Shown: piece after piece, positions 1 through 26,400 of the stretch | Layout of the letters: every line of letters begins with the position of its first letter | Numbering within the stretch: the first letter of the stretch is position 1 | Assembly: GCA_037039925.1 (NCBI GenBank) | Contig: JAXRKP010000303.1 | Span: 143,501-207,500, forward strand | Direction: 5' to 3' | DNA length: 64,000 nucleotides | DNA from: Doris montereyensis | Taxonomy: Eukaryota; Mollusca; Gastropoda; Nudibranchia; Dorididae | Made by a program: the position numbers and the translations under genes | Notes under the pieces: model-generated | The model's database searches: none | What the model saw: only the letters and a program-made list of their open reading frames with translations | What the model was told of the DNA's origin: nothing

Positions 1-1503
1 CAGCTTATTTGACAGACTTGATTGGTATGAGACCTTGAAGACTTTGAGATCCAATAGAGATGAACGTTTGGATCATTTGATAAATTAACCTGTTTCTATT
101 GGGTTTTGTGCCGGGATTTTTTTTAGACCACATGGGGAAGGCTTTTGTCAACACAATTATGCAATAAAAAGGTTTTTTTTTAATTTTTGGAGTTGAACAG
201 TTTGTGGCCAAAGTCGATATATCATTTATACGCAAAAATGGCATTTTTATTACAAAACAAAATATTTTCTCAAAAAGTTTACAAAGATATTTAAAAAACT
301 GACATGCTGCTATTAACAATGACGAGAGGAACCTGTGTGCGATGTATTATACAAATCGGTCTGTAAATGACGGAGGAGATAGAATTTTAGTGTGAAAAAA
401 CTACATTTCGAGAAAAATGCACATAAAGAAATGAAAATAAAATAACATAAGGCAAACGCTTCATACGGGTTGCCCTTCTTGTAGCAACCCCCTTACTCTT
501 TCAACAGTCTCTGGCATTGTTATTAATGTAAAGAGGATTGTAAAATTAGGTTTAGATGTGCATTGCTGTGAAAATAACTGTCAAAATGACTAGTTTTTTG
601 TTTTTTTCCTCTATTCGTATACTTATGCACGTGTTTACATACGTGCTGACGCTTGGCCTCCACCTCTTATGTCACAAAGCGCTCAGCCGATCTCGTGCGG
701 TGTTCCCAGCCAAGCAAAAGCACTGTGTTACCACATAGGTCGCCACTAAGAGAGGATTTTCAGTGCCAATCTTCTCAGCCCGTGTTAGAGTAATTTATGT
801 CAAAATTTTGACTGTTTTACCTACCCTCATCTACAAAATATTTTGTAAAAAAAACCATATACGTCATATGGGCATTTTTTTTTTGCTATAAGCTTGTAGA
901 TAAACAATCGTTCTACCCGAATATGCAAAGAACAGAAAGCCAACAATTTGGTTCCAAACTCACCCATCCATACGGGGCGCTCCCCCCCCTCCCCTCCCCC
1001 TTAAATTACTTGATGTACAATGTTTGTTACCAAGACACAATAACTTGTGTTCTTGTTTGATATGTTTTTATTCTTCATCTGGTTTTGCAGCCTCTTGTTC
1101 CACTTAATGGTACAGAAGCAGTGTTGAATTTGCCTATTCAGGTCTCAAAGACTTAAAGAAGCTACAAAATGAGGTAAACATTGAATTACTCCTCCTACTC
1201 TGTTTTTCATTTGTTTAGTGTGAGCCTTAAAAGTATTATGATACTTTCCTTATTCTTTATTTTTTTTGTTTCATTTGCAAGAAGAAATTTATTTTAATGA
1301 TTTTATGCAAGTCTTCTATTAAAGTTTCTAATGTCAATTGCTGTCATGGGCTGAATAGATCAGCATATATTGAATTCAAGACAAAAATTTTAATAGAATT
1401 TGTTTGATCCCCATAGCTATTAGTATGCATTTAGATTGAGGAAATGCAATTGTTCAAATTAGAGACAGATAGGAAATAATAATCACAAAAATTCACAACA
1501 AAC
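1..1503. other. FAN1 intron 8 and left edge, no clear gene
   Basis: AT-rich sequence expected to be intronic to FAN1. No VRR-Nuc motif was found on the minus strand. A short C-rich run lies at 981-1002. A weak plus-strand exon candidate at 1112-1173 is listed separately. Nothing else is supported. Confidence 0.5.
1112..1173 (+). CDS. possible exon of an unknown plus-strand gene
   Basis: After an acceptor-like GGTACAG, one frame reads SSVEFAYSGLKDLKKLQNE and ends at AATGAG|GTAAAC, a good donor consensus. The peptide looks protein-like but I cannot assign it, and there is no second exon in the window to confirm it. It could be chance within FAN1 intron 8. Confidence 0.22.
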
Positions 1504-13139
<11,636 letters not shown>

Positions 13140-14265
13140 TATTCGCGGCAAAAATAGTACAATTACAATATCAACATCCGACCTTTCAGCGGCTTAGTAA
13201 AGGCCTTCTCTAGAAGTCACTGCTTTTATTTTATTTTAGAGTTATGTCCCTTATTACAATGTTTACAAAATCTCTGTACAACGTGAGAATCTAATTATAG
13301 TAACATATTGGCGCATCCGGATATTGGGCTTTACCAGATTAGCTTCTCCCGGCTTCTCTAAAGGTCCAAATATCAAAATTTTGGTTCTTTCTTACGACCT
13401 GGTGCCGCACGGGTAACGACATACGGGAAGGGGGTGGTGATGGGAGGAGACAAATCAAGGCCACTAAAATAATATTGATGGCTGTGGACAAACCCTCTCA
13501 AAACTCATTGTTTTATTTCATGTACGTGTTTAATTGGCGTATGTTATGCTGGAAATCTATCTTACTCTATGAGCGCCGGGGTCCAAGCGTACCAATTTAA
13601 GTACCCAACATTTTGCTGTTGATGATCACAGACAAGTACACGTACTTGAAATTAGTATAAAACTAATCTCCATCACAAAATCCTGCTCTGAAAATGTTCC
13701 TTTTATGGCCTTAATTTGTTCAGAGACAAATGCTTCTATATAATTTGGCACTTTGCAGGAAAGAGCTCTGGCAGTTGACTGCAATTTCAAATGGTAGTTG
13801 GTAGTCAGTCAGTACAGTAGTAGTAGTAGTCAGTCACTATAGACTCGCCCATAACAATACCAATATATCTAGGTCTAGATCTAGTTGGAGCTGAAAGCTT
13901 GTGTATTTCGATTGCTCTTACAACTTTCAAAACAATTATTTTAGAATGAACTAACTGACCACCGACTAGATTATATCCAAATGTACTAGATCTAGATCTA
14001 TGTGGGATTTTAGATCAAATAGATAGATCTAGAAAGCAAAAGGAGGTGATGATCAGGACAAAGATCAACGTTGATTTAATCACTCACGTTGGTTATTATG
14101 TTATAAATATTATAGACTATAGATTAGATAGATCTAGATCTGGAACTAAGATTTTGATGCACACACACAATTAATTTAATTATTGAGAAGATCTATATTC
14201 TAGATCTCTACATTCTAGATGTCTTCCCCGTACTCAGCTGATAACTGTCCTGAAGAAAAAAAGCC
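13140..14265. promoter_or_regulatory. divergent intergenic region between FAN1 and the membrane-protein gene
   Basis: The two start codons face away from each other across about 1.1 kb, so this interval must hold the 5' UTRs and promoters of both genes. It has a cluster of the palindromic word TCTAGATCTAGA or close variants (around 12916, 13872, 13990, 14027, 14135, 14205) and short CAGT/TAG runs at 13805-13850. No TATA box was convincing. Confidence 0.55.
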
Positions 14266-14485
14266 ATGTTAGGAAGTGACAAAAAAGTACTAGATATTAT
14301 ACAGAGTCAGAGTGAACTTTCAAAACAGAAAACAAACAATGTGAATATTAAGACTCCAGCAAAGTCTTTTTCCAGGATTGCTGCAATTCAACAGCAGCTT
14401 GAAGAACAAGTGCTTTCTTCTTCGAGTTGCAGTAAGCGCAGAGATGATATTAGTCCAACCTTAGCGAAATTGAGGAACACTCCAG
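14266..14485 (+). CDS. membrane-protein gene exon 1
   Basis: ATG in context AAAGCCATGT; encodes MLGSDKKVLDIIQSQSELSK onward, rich in Ser, Lys and Gln; ends at CCAG|GTATGC. Phase 1 matches exon 2. Confidence 0.75.
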
Positions 14486-17400
14486 GTATGCTTTGAAATT
14501 GAGAGCCAACCATGAACTAGCCCTAGATCTATGTTGAATTTTCAATGACTCAAATACCAACTCTTTATCTATGGAAGGACTACTATAGTCAGGCACACTA
14601 TCACCATTCCTGACCTTAAACCACTACCCCTGCCACATCCAAGGCAAAGTTAGGTCCCTCCGACTGCTCTCATTCGAAACAAAATTCACTAGATGTGCTT
14701 GACAATGATAATCCTTCCTTATTTATGATGCAAAGAACAATATTAATATGACCCAAAGCTTTCAGAGTATTTAGCGTAGTTTGGTTCTAGATCTAGTAAA
14801 AATATACTATCATAAATGGGGAGAAATATGGGCAGGTACTTTTCGGCAACATGGATGAATGTAAGTATTGTTCTGCAGCATGGACGTCTAAACTCCAATT
14901 TGCCCACAAGGTCTCTTGAGAATGGAGTTGATAGAATAGAATCTATACAAACTATTTGTAATACAATGGATGTCAACCTTGAAACAATGTATTTTATACT
15001 CGAGATAGACTGAATGGCGGTATACTTTATATGATTATAAACCCCAGTTTAAACTTGATACTGTACTCTCTTCACAGCTCTATGAGTATGTCACACGGTG
15101 TGTTCCCAAGTCGTCTGCCTATTATTGTTCCGGATTAGCACTGTTAATCATAGGCACAACATTGGGAAATACACTGCAGCGGTGCTAATGCTGGAGTAAT
15201 AATAGGAAGATGACTTAGAATAAGTTGGAAATACATACGAGCAGGGTTTGTTTCTGTTTATTTCAACATACCTTTTTGTTATTGAATTATGCTCTAATGC
15301 TGATTTTTAACCTTTTGGGGTTTTTTTTGTAAGATTACATGGTGACATCACAGACTACTATAAAAATTTGATGAGTAGTCTACCTTTTTGTTATTTTCTC
15401 ACATTAAAATTATAATCTCGGGCAGTGGACAGGTAAGCACCTGTACGGGGAGTAGATGATCCCGCCCTCCACGAGTCTCCTACTGCCTTTCAGGCATCTC
15501 TTAGCCGACCGCCCAAAGGCTAAGGGAGTTAACCCTGACAGAAAGTAACAAGGCCTGGTAGGGGCCTCAAGGTGGCAGCCCTACCATCTACCTAGGGTAC
15601 AGTGGGTTAATCCCTGCTTATCAAAACCAAATCGATTCAGAAAAATAAATGCAATATAACCGGCTTGATCTTTGAAACGAACTTGAAACGAATACGGACT
15701 GATTTTTCGAACATGGAATGTTAGGGCAATAAATGGAAAAGAGTAAGAATTAGTTGAAGAAATGGAAAAATTTTAAGTAGATATTTTGGCCATTACAGAA
15801 ACAAAGAAAAAAGGACAAGGAGTAGAAAATGTAGGACCAAATCATATTTTAATCTTTTCAGGAGTAGATGTCAAAGATAGAGCTAGAGCAGGAGTAGGCC
15901 TCCTAGTGCATGAAAAGCTACTAAAAAGTTTGACATTTATAAGCTCACGGCTGTTAGAGGTAAATATTAAACCAAAAGGAAGACAAATTAAATTATTAAT
16001 AGCTTATGGACCAAACGAAGACGCAACTAAAGAAGAAAAAGATATCTTCGCAAATGATCTACAAATAGCTGCAGAGAATCTAAAACCCAAACAGGAACTA
16101 ATGGCTTTAGGAGATTTAAACGCTAGAGTAGGCAACAATGTAGAAACGTCAGGAGGAGTAATAGGTAAAGAAGGAGAGACAACAACTTCTCCAAATGGAG
16201 AGAGACTAATAGATTTTTGCTTAAAGAATAACATGAAAATAGCCAACACCTTTTTTTCCTCATAAAGATATCCTAGACTACATAATTTTTAACAGCTCTC
16301 TTTTTTTTACAGTACATTGGATGCAGAGTAAACAGAGGGGCAGAAATATTTAGTGATCGTCACTTAGTGATTGCCAAAATGAGATTACTGACTGAAGAAA
16401 ACAAACAGTAAAGGAAAGAGAAGAAAGCTACTAAACTCAAAATAGAGGATTTAAATAAACCAGTAGTAAAACAGGTATGCCAATCTAAGATAAAAAGATT
16501 TATCAGTGAAAGACAGGTGGATCTGAATGAAAGCACAATAGAAGAAAAGTGGCAGATGTATAAAGAAACACTCCTCAGTTGTACTGAAGAGGTTTGTGGT
16601 AGGAAACAAATTAAAGGAGATAGGAAAAAAACAGCATGGTGAAATGAGAATGTCAAGACTAAGATCAAAGAAAAGAAGGGTGCTTGGAAAAAATACTTGC
16701 AAACAAAGAGACCAGAGGATATGATAGATTATATGAATAAAAGAACTATCGCCAAAGAGGGAGTTAGGAAAGTAAAACAGGAACAATGGGAAGAGTTTGG
16801 ACAAAGACTTCAAGAAAGCTATCAAGGAAATCATAAGCTGTTCTGGGGGCAGTGAAGAGCATGAGAAAGACCAAAGCATGCCCAATACGACAAATTTAAC
16901 AAAATCGTGGAAAATGGAGAAAGCATTTTCACCAATTATATTATCCCTCCAGAATGTATGAAACAAGGAGTAAAGATCAATTAGTAAGAGTAACAAGTAA
17001 TCCAGAGGAGACAGCTGAAGATGTAGATATATCAATGGAAGAAATCCAAACAGCTATAAGAAGAGTGAAATTAGGAAAAGCCCCAGGAGCAGATCAAGTT
17101 TATCCAGAAATGATTAAAAACCAATGCTAGTAACTAGGGAAGCTAAAACACAAAATCTTAAATTGGGCAGGGAGAATTTAGAACAATTTCAAAGCTACAA
17201 TTACCTAGGAGTAATGATTAGCTCTGAGGGATAACTAAGAGAAGAAATCGGCCAGAGAATCAAAAAGGCAAGTGCAATATATAACCATCTAGGAAAGGCA
17301 TTTGTAGGTAAGCAAGAATTGTCAACAAAAACCAAAATGGCAGTATACAATACAGTTTATTGTCCTACTCTCCTCTATGGCAGCGAATCCTGGAGCTTAG

Positions 17401-20400
17401 ACAACAGAGTACAGGCAGCTGAAATGAAATATCTAAGAAGAGTAGTAGGGAAAACTAAAAGAGACAAAATCAGACACACAACAATAAGAGATCAAACCAA
17501 AGCAGATGGCATAAAAACTAAGATAGAAACAAATCAATTGAGATGGTTTGGGCATGAAAACAGAATGAATGACATAGAAAAGCTAAATCAGTATACAGTG
17601 CTAAAGCCCAAGGTAAAAGACCAAAGGCAGACCTCGGAGAAAGTGGACAGAAGATATGAAAGAGGCATTGAAGCATAGAAATTTAACTTTTTTAGAAGGA
17701 AACAGAAAATGCCATGACAGGATATCTTGGAGAAAGATCATCTCGGGAAACTGAACCCATACACCGAAAGGTAGAATGGGAACTGATAAAGAAAGAAAGA
17801 AAATTATGATCTGAGGGCTCTTGCAAATTCTCTCTTTTATAAATAACGTATCATGTGACATTCAAATTATTCTTTTACATTTGCATTTCTCTTAGCCAGG
17901 TCAGTTGCAAAAAGACGTCAGCAACTTATCACAGAACATGAATTTGCAATTGAGGATGGTCAGCAAACGTTTAGACGTGGTGTGTGCCTTTGGCCCAAAA
18001 TGGACACTTTCCGGGGGAAACATTTTGATGCTTTCTTCCTCCTTGGTCAAGTGGTTCTTTTAAGTCTCGTTACTTTCATCATTCTGATAAAATTTCATGG
18101 TGAGTGAATTCTCTAATCTTGTATCCCATTGCATGACATTTGCTATTCAAAAATCATGGGGTGTTAACTCTTTTGTCCCGGATCTCATACCATCATAATT
18201 TTTTTGTCTCCCTGACTTCTCGCGCAACAAGTGTGGGAATCACCTCATACACAATCCTTTTGGGAAATTTCATTTTTTGTTTCATCGTTTTCATTTTTAT
18301 GCTTTCTTCTTTTCGTCAAGAATTCATATTGTTTTTAAAATGAAACTTAAAGTTAACTAACATCACTGCTGATAATCTTTGACTTTTACAATAATACTTT
18401 TAAAGTCAATAAATTTCTCCCAAAAAAAATTTGGTGTGGCGAATTTTGATAAATCAAAACATTTTAGCCAATTAAGCTTCTGAAGATTTATTTTTTTGAT
18501 TGGGTTTGACTTGTTTTGTTCTTCTGTGTGTGAAAGTGGTATATTTAGATTGCATGGTTAGGAGGGTCAGAGTGATTTTCATATTTTTAAATGAGACAAA
18601 TTCTATCCATCCATGCCCAGGGCGACCACTGTGGTCTATTATCATTGGTGGTCGTTATGGACAGGTTGGACTGTAGGGGTGTGTTCTACTTGGTTTTTGG
18701 TGCCAGGAACCACCTGTAAAATATTGCAATACACAAAGAAGATACTACTATATTTTCTTTGCAATACACCTATCGTATCGACTTGCTTTACCCAAATCAC
18801 AAACACACACCAGTTTCACACTAAACTTCTCTGCAGGGCCTTTCACTATCAGGTTTCGCCGCTGGTGACATCACGCGCAGCCTGTACATCTAGTCGTTTC
18901 TCCCACCTCTCACTTTCTCTTGGTGCCCTCTGGCAATGGGAACCAAAAGACCTTAGTTAATTGTACAAAAATATTCCCGGAATAAGGTCAAAGGTTGTGG
19001 TATTCTCTTCTTTGCATGTACACATATATTAAATATTGGAGCCAGGCACCAATCTAGTTCCGTCCTCGACCTGGCATGGCGCATCTAGACTTACCCAAAG
19101 ACCAGCTCTACGTGCTGTGATGCTGATACACACTGATGTGTGTTGTGCGCTCTGTCTCTGTCCCTCTCTCTCGCGCGCTGTCTGTCTGTCTCTTTCTCTG
19201 TCTCCCCCTCTCTCTCTGTCTTGGTCTCTCTCTCTTTTTCTATCTCCCCTCTCTCTCTCTATCTCTCTATCTCTCTCTCTCTCACTGTTCAAAAGTTTGT
19301 GGAGGTGAAGAATCGTTGAGCAGATTTTGTCTCCAAACATAAATGTAAGTGCACTGTAATGTTATAATATTGTACATTGTACTACATTGTGTTTTATGAT
19401 TTATATCAGTTCTCTGAAAGTATGATATTATGACAGTATTTTATCATGGCACCACCTACAATAAAGGGTACGCCATGTCTGTTGGACTATATGTCTTTTA
19501 CTCCCTGTTGATGAAATTATCATTATTATGAGAGATGTGATAAAAGAGGTGGGGATATGGTTTTTGTATGAAAATTCACATACTCTAACTTTCTATCATT
19601 TCAGGTAAAACATTTACAGATCTACAAATGTTTGCCTCTGAAATCAGGGCTTTTTGTGATAATCACCATGTTAATGTGGAATCTGACGTGAGCTCAATTG
19701 CTGACCAAGTTTCACTGTGGCACAAAACGTTACTTCGCAAAACTGTAAGAATATTTTAGAATCTGTTCTTGTCTATTATAGTATAGAGTGTATATATCCT
19801 TGAAATAAGTGTCTTTTTTTATAATATATAGGTCACTTCGTTAACAATACAATGTAGTAATCAGTATGCCAAGGCACAAATGGGATGCAATTCATGAATT
19901 TATTCAGTCATTCAACCATAAGCACACTCCAGTCTTCTCCCAAACACCATGCTTATCGGCATTGTCAAATGCATTCTTGCAATAAAATGGCTAAATCAAA
20001 ATAAAGGAAATAATTTCTTCCGCTTACACCATTCTCTATACATTTTTTACATTTGTAATTCACATGCATGATGACCCACCTGACCATATTTTAGAGTAAT
20101 TCCTCAACTTTATGCTTTTATATTTGATTCTTTGTTTTTTTTTAAACGAAACCCAATGCCAATATTGCTTTATTCAAATTAACAAATTGTGTGCATTATT
20201 TAAGACTATTTTGAAAATACTAAATAAATGAGAAGTCACTTACATAAAAAAAAGATTATATCATTTTGTTTCTTTTCAGGAAAATTTGCAAACTCACTTT
20301 GACATATTGACTGGTTCACCTGGTTACTGTGTGTACTTGCTGTGTTATGTTATGGGTTTAATTGGCCTGTTCTATTGTCTTATTGACAGTCTGAGGGATA

Positions 20401-23400
20401 GAAATAGACTATCTCCACCATATATCAGAATTTGGTAAGATTTTATTCCCTTCACAAATCTTCTGTAAGTTCAGAGATTCAACAGGATTGTTAATAACAT
20501 TTTACCTTTTTTATGAGATCTCCACCTAGTTTGTTCTTCAGAAACATGGATTGAAATAGTTATACATGGCCTGCTGCTTAAGTATTACATGTACATTCAA
20601 ACCTCGTTATACGTCAACTGTTGTGCCAGTGGTAACATGGCGTTATAAATGAAATGCTGTTAAAATGAAAATGCCTTGAGCCAATGTTATGAAAATGGAG
20701 ATAACCAATGCCGATGTAAAGCACATGTAGATCTATAAGAACTGGGGAAATGTTAAGTATGACAATACAATGAGGCCCACTGCATGTGAATAGGCTACTG
20801 TAGTACAATGTAGTAGCTGAAGTAGGTAGACCTGACACGGCATATCTGTCTGGGTTCCTTTAATCCAGGATTACATAGAGGGAGAGGAGTGATGAACTAC
20901 ATGTGGAGAGGAAACATGACACACAGGGCACTGATGCTTTTGTGTGTGTGTGTTTGACTCTGTGATCTTAAACCAAGCCAAGCTAGATTCTACCACTTGC
21001 ATCACTTCAGGCAAGGCAGTGGTGATGCACATTGTGGTTAAACAAATTGTAATTTACAATCTAGTTATTGAGGAACTTTAACACGAATTCGCAGGTGGTT
21101 TGTATTTGTATACTATCTGATCAGTGTAAAAATGAAGAGGTGTTAGTAGTAAGAGAGAATGGCAGTTTAGCGGGAAGCAGTATAGCGGGGTTTGAGTCTA
21201 CATGTTTTAAGAGACCTTTTAGTAACTTAATTAAACTTGCCATTTACCTCACTTTGAGTCATTAATTTCACATTGGCACCAGTGAGGTTTGAGGCAGCTG
21301 CTCTCCTCTTGGCATCAGTAGGGTATTAGTCATCTACACTCTAAAATTGGGACCAGTCAGGCTTGAGCCAGCTATTCTTGTGTTGGCATCAGTAAGGCAT
21401 TAGTCATCTAAGCACACACACACACAATGCGAGTCCACTAGTTTCCTTGAACTACCACTGGATGAGAATACACCACATCTGCCTGTAATTACCAGTCTTG
21501 CTACCTTATGATGGATCTTACACACTGCAGATGCGGCTCTGGTGTGGTATATAGAGAGGGTTAAACAGTTCCTGCTAGCCTTGTGTCAGTGCCAGGCCAG
21601 TACAGGCTGCAGTGTGCTTTGGGCATGATGTGTGAACCAGCTACTTTCACATTGGCACTCAATTGATGCCCATTTTTTTTATCAATAGCCTATGTACCAT
21701 GTACATTTCAATGGAGTGCTTTAATAATCATTTACCAATTGTTTTTATATTTTTGTCAACTCAGAATTACAGTGTGCTGACTACACATTTGACAATTTTG
21801 GAGTTAAAAGCATTATCATATTCACACAGTCATCAATTGTCCTGTCCGTCTCACAAAAATGTGTAAATCAAATCAGGTCTATGTTTGTCACAAATTTTAC
21901 GTTTTAGTTCTAATTTCAGATTCTCGTTCCAGTTCAGAACTTTTTTCTCGAAACGAGTTTATGTGGAGTTAGAATAATATAATTCAGAGCTGACAATCTA
22001 TTACTCACTACATGGATTTTCACTTCATCGTTTTATATATTTTATCGTGTGTAATGTGTATATATGAGTGTAACTTTTGGTTCATGGCTGACATCATGCA
22101 GTACTGGTAGTAAAGTTCCTTCAATGCTATTACGGCCCATATAGGCGGAGGTTATCCCGGTTTCAATGGAGTGAAGTGGAACAGGTGATAAAATTAATAA
22201 TCACCTTCTGGCTAGGGACGCTAGTCTGATGCAGGTGTTTCCTCTCCAGCTAGTGCTTGTACCCATTTACAGCTAGGTAGAGTGGGGAAAATGCAAGTAA
22301 ATGTCTTTCCAAAGGAATACAATATCTGACCTAACTTTGCTATGATTTGAACCCGCGATCCCCAGTCCGACAGCCTAATCACTCAGCCACCGATGCCACA
22401 GCACTGGCAGTTCTAATGTTAATATCGTATTCAAATTTATGCTTTTTTTTCTATTTTCTTGTTAACTTTATTTACCATAATTTTGTGGGTGAATCTTTTT
22501 TTATCCTCACAGGATGTGTCTTCTCTCTGTGATCTGTACATGGACTGTTGTGATAAGCATAGGCTTGTTTCGGGCCTATCAGTTAGAACTTCAGATAATA
22601 TATTGTATACAGCAGTATTCCTTGTCAGTGGTAAGTTTAAGTCAAGGTAAAATGTCAAATTAGAGTGTATCCTGGTTTTGCTAGCTTTAAGCTAAATGGA
22701 GTACAAACAATATACAGTCATGTCTCGATAGTCTGAACACCTGTTCCGATCAATTTGTCCAGATTATTAAATTGCTGATTGGACACCCACTAGTGGCAGT
22801 GCTTTATGCCTTGGCAATGGGGCACACAAGTCACTTAGCTGTGGTGCCATATTGCTAAATTTTATGGCTGAAATGGTGTTGGCAAAGTCGAGTCGGTGGC
22901 TTTGATGCATCATCAGCAGACTGGTTAGTAGACTATAGGATAGGATTCAAACCAATCCAGGACAGTGCCTGAAATGCCAAATTTGGGGGATAGTCGATCT
23001 AATATAATAGCATAATCAACTGTGTCAAAGGCAGCAGTGAAGTCCATGAGTGTGAGAACAGCAATATTCCCCAATCCCATTATCACAGGAAACAATTATA
23101 TCATTAACAATTTTCAACAAGGCACTTTCAGTGCTATGATTAGCACGATATACTGATTGAAATATCTCAATGAGTTTGTTCAGATGTAAATACTCCTTCA
23201 GTTGCATGAGCGCTACTTTTCAAAAATTTTATAAATGGAAGGAAGATGAAAAACAGGCCGGGTAATCTTTCAATTCTTCTGGGTCAAGTTTACGTGTATG
23301 AGTCTTAACTCTGTCAAAAAGGTCCATGCCTGTGTACTCTGGATTTTATTTTTGTGGAAAGTTTGTCAATTCATTTCAAATTTCATAGAGCCATGTTTGG

Positions 23401-26400
23401 GTTTTAAAATTAAATCTCAAGGGCAAGGAATAAACAATTCAGTTTATTTGAACACTTCTTTTGACCAAAAGTAGATTGACAATTTGGGCACTCAATGCTT
23501 CGCAAAGTTATATTTGCCATTGAAAAGTATCACTCTTACTGAGGAGAGAATGAATCTGGCATGGAACAATAACTTTTGGCGTGCAAAGAATTAATAAGAT
23601 TAAGAAATGTTAATCGAGAGATATAAGCACATCTGCATTCTATCTCATTGACACTGCATGTATCTAAAGTATCTTGGTTTAAATTTTATTCATGTTCTCA
23701 TTCATAGGGCAAAGTCGGTTCCTCTCCAGCAGATCTTGCAGCTCATCAGTCCATTCTTTTGTACTGGAAATCCCGTTTCCTTGATAGCAGCTCCCGGGGA
23801 TTGCTCCACATATTGGGGCCGATAACAGTGAAGGACCTTGTAAACTACCTTTACTATTACAGTGCTCCAATATCCGCTGCATTATTGGGACCTATCTTTA
23901 GACTGCTTGTAAGCTGTTGGAGTATTTATTGCAAGCTTAGCTAAGCCACAGTGTATCATTATACCTGAATGTTCCATTGATTGTCACAAACACTCCATGA
24001 GTTGAATATGATTTTTTTAATTTATTGCTTTTATAGTTGATCTTCTGCTTTAATCATTTTACAGTTGTGCCATTGTCATTGAAAATATTATGTATTTTCA
24101 TACGCTTTAATTAGAAGATTTGCTTATTGATGAATTATCAGAGAGTATATATTTTTTTAATCATTTTGGTCTCAGCTGACAGTACTGAACAAACTGTCTG
24201 TACCCAGTCTGATTTTTATGCATAATAACTAATACTTCACCTTAAAAGGGTTACCGTAACAAAAAACATTATTATAAAAACTAAATGTATAGATCTACAT
24301 TCGATTGATATGAAGGAATGTTGTAAATCATAATGCTTAAGTAAAGTATAAATGCTGCTTTTTTTTCATTATTCAAATTTGTAATATGAAAGAAGATAAG
24401 TAAGGTTAAGTAAGTGTTTAAGTAAATTTCAATAACTTTGCTCCAACTAGTCCAACCATTGAAAGTGATATTGTGGTACCATTATAAAAGATAGTCATCA
24501 TAAGAAGCCATGCATTTGGATCCTTTCCAACATATTTATTACGTTTAGTAAGCAAGAGCATGTCGCAGGCTAGTTTAGAATAAAAGTCAGAACTAAAGTG
24601 GGCCACTGTTACAGCTCTTTTGAAAAAAACATTGTTAGTGTTACAAAAATCTCACTTGAACAATTAAAGACTGGTTTTCAATTTATAATATCTGATCTTT
24701 AAAAAAATAATACTAGATCTAATACAAAAGCTTGTTTCAATAAGACAATACATTATTAACAGATAATGTACTTTTACTCAATTTTTAATCTGCTTATATC
24801 ACTTTGGTCTTAGCACAGAAAGTGATTTATTATATTTTGTAATGACAGCATTCATAACACTGATGACAAAAAAGTTTATTTTTCTTATCATACATTATTT
24901 AAGAACTGGATTTGACACAATTGACTGATTGCATTTGAAAGGAGAAGTTATAGAATGATCCAAATTTTATTGATCCTCAAGAACACAGATTGTAAGGATA
25001 GATTATACAGTTGGGCTCACCTACAACAGTGTCGGTTACAATGAGAGCTTATTTGCAATGGTAGTTTTTAGAATCGCCAATTTCTGCTCTATTTAAACTT
25101 TAGAGGAAAGGTCCTGGATAGAACAGGGTTTAATGATGCCTGTAGAACAGGGTTTAATGATGCCTGAGACGGCTACAGCAGGACTTTCATTGTGTACTCT
25201 TCCTGTAAATAATTTCAATAAAAATCAACCTTACTTTTGATAAGGTGTCAATGCACAATGCCCGACAAACCAGTTTCAATTGTCTTACTTTTTTATTTTA
25301 ATGCAATGCCTTCATATGATTCATTCATCCGTATCATTTGTACACATACACATCAATACACAGCCATGTGTCCATCATGACTTTGAACTGAAACAAAACA
25401 CACAGTTCCAGATTTGTCATACATTCAAGCATCCGAATGGCTTCAAATTATTTTTAAAAACTAAGAAAGCTTCATTACTTGAGATGAAAGATAGAATCAT
25501 CAAGTACATTTAGAAGAGAGTGAAGACAGCCGTAGAAGCAAATATTTATAATCCTCCGCCCCACTTTTCCCAAACCAAAAATAAGATTATATGTCTCCAA
25601 CAGTACTCTGATACAATAGGATCTTTTCCTTGGTCCCATCAATCATGTTGGATGAGAGTTCCACTGTATCTGAGGTCTGAGCCAACTTTGTTCAAACGTG
25701 GGTGTTACAGTGTTCTTTTTACTGTATACAGTATTTACTTGTATAATATATTATCAACCATTGAACCAAACAGTAAATCTGTCAATTGATATTGATTACT
25801 ATTGATACATATACATGTCGATGACAGTAATGGCACTTTTCATTTTCCCTTTGCTTGAAAAATGCATCATACGTTACTAAAAGAGTTGGACAATACATTG
25901 TGTTCTTACTGTTGGAAATTAAGATAATGCTTAAGCCTGTCACTGCCACAGAATGACTCATTAAGATTATACAAAGAAGCAATTTTCGTCTTTGTAAAAT
26001 CAGTAAGATTTGATTACATCTAGTCTTGATGATTCAGCCTAAAAAATGCTTTTGCTAGTGGTATCTTTCCTTCCTTGCTAAATTTAGTATAATTGTTGTA
26101 CATATCTTCTAGTGATGCACTAGTGGCCAACTGGTTAGGCTACTGAATTTGGGATCATGAGGTCCTGGGTTTGAATCTAGCAAAGCTAGGTCTGACGTTT
26201 TTTTCCTTGGGAAAGACACTTAACTCGCTTTTTCCCCACTCTATGTAGGTGCAAATGGGTACAAGCACTGGTTTGGGAGTAAAAACATGTGTCAGACTAG
26301 CATCCTGTCCAGGAAGTGATTACTATCACCTGTTCTGCTTAATGTTATAGAAACCAAGATAAGCTCCGGCTCTATGGGTTGTAATAACCGTGAAGGAACA

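Noticed and set aside
22712..22790. CAGTCATGTCTCGATAGTCT as the left end of another TA-target transposon
   Set aside because: Preceded by TA and similar in style to the other CAGT ends, but no matching right end was found before the adjoining LINE fragment.
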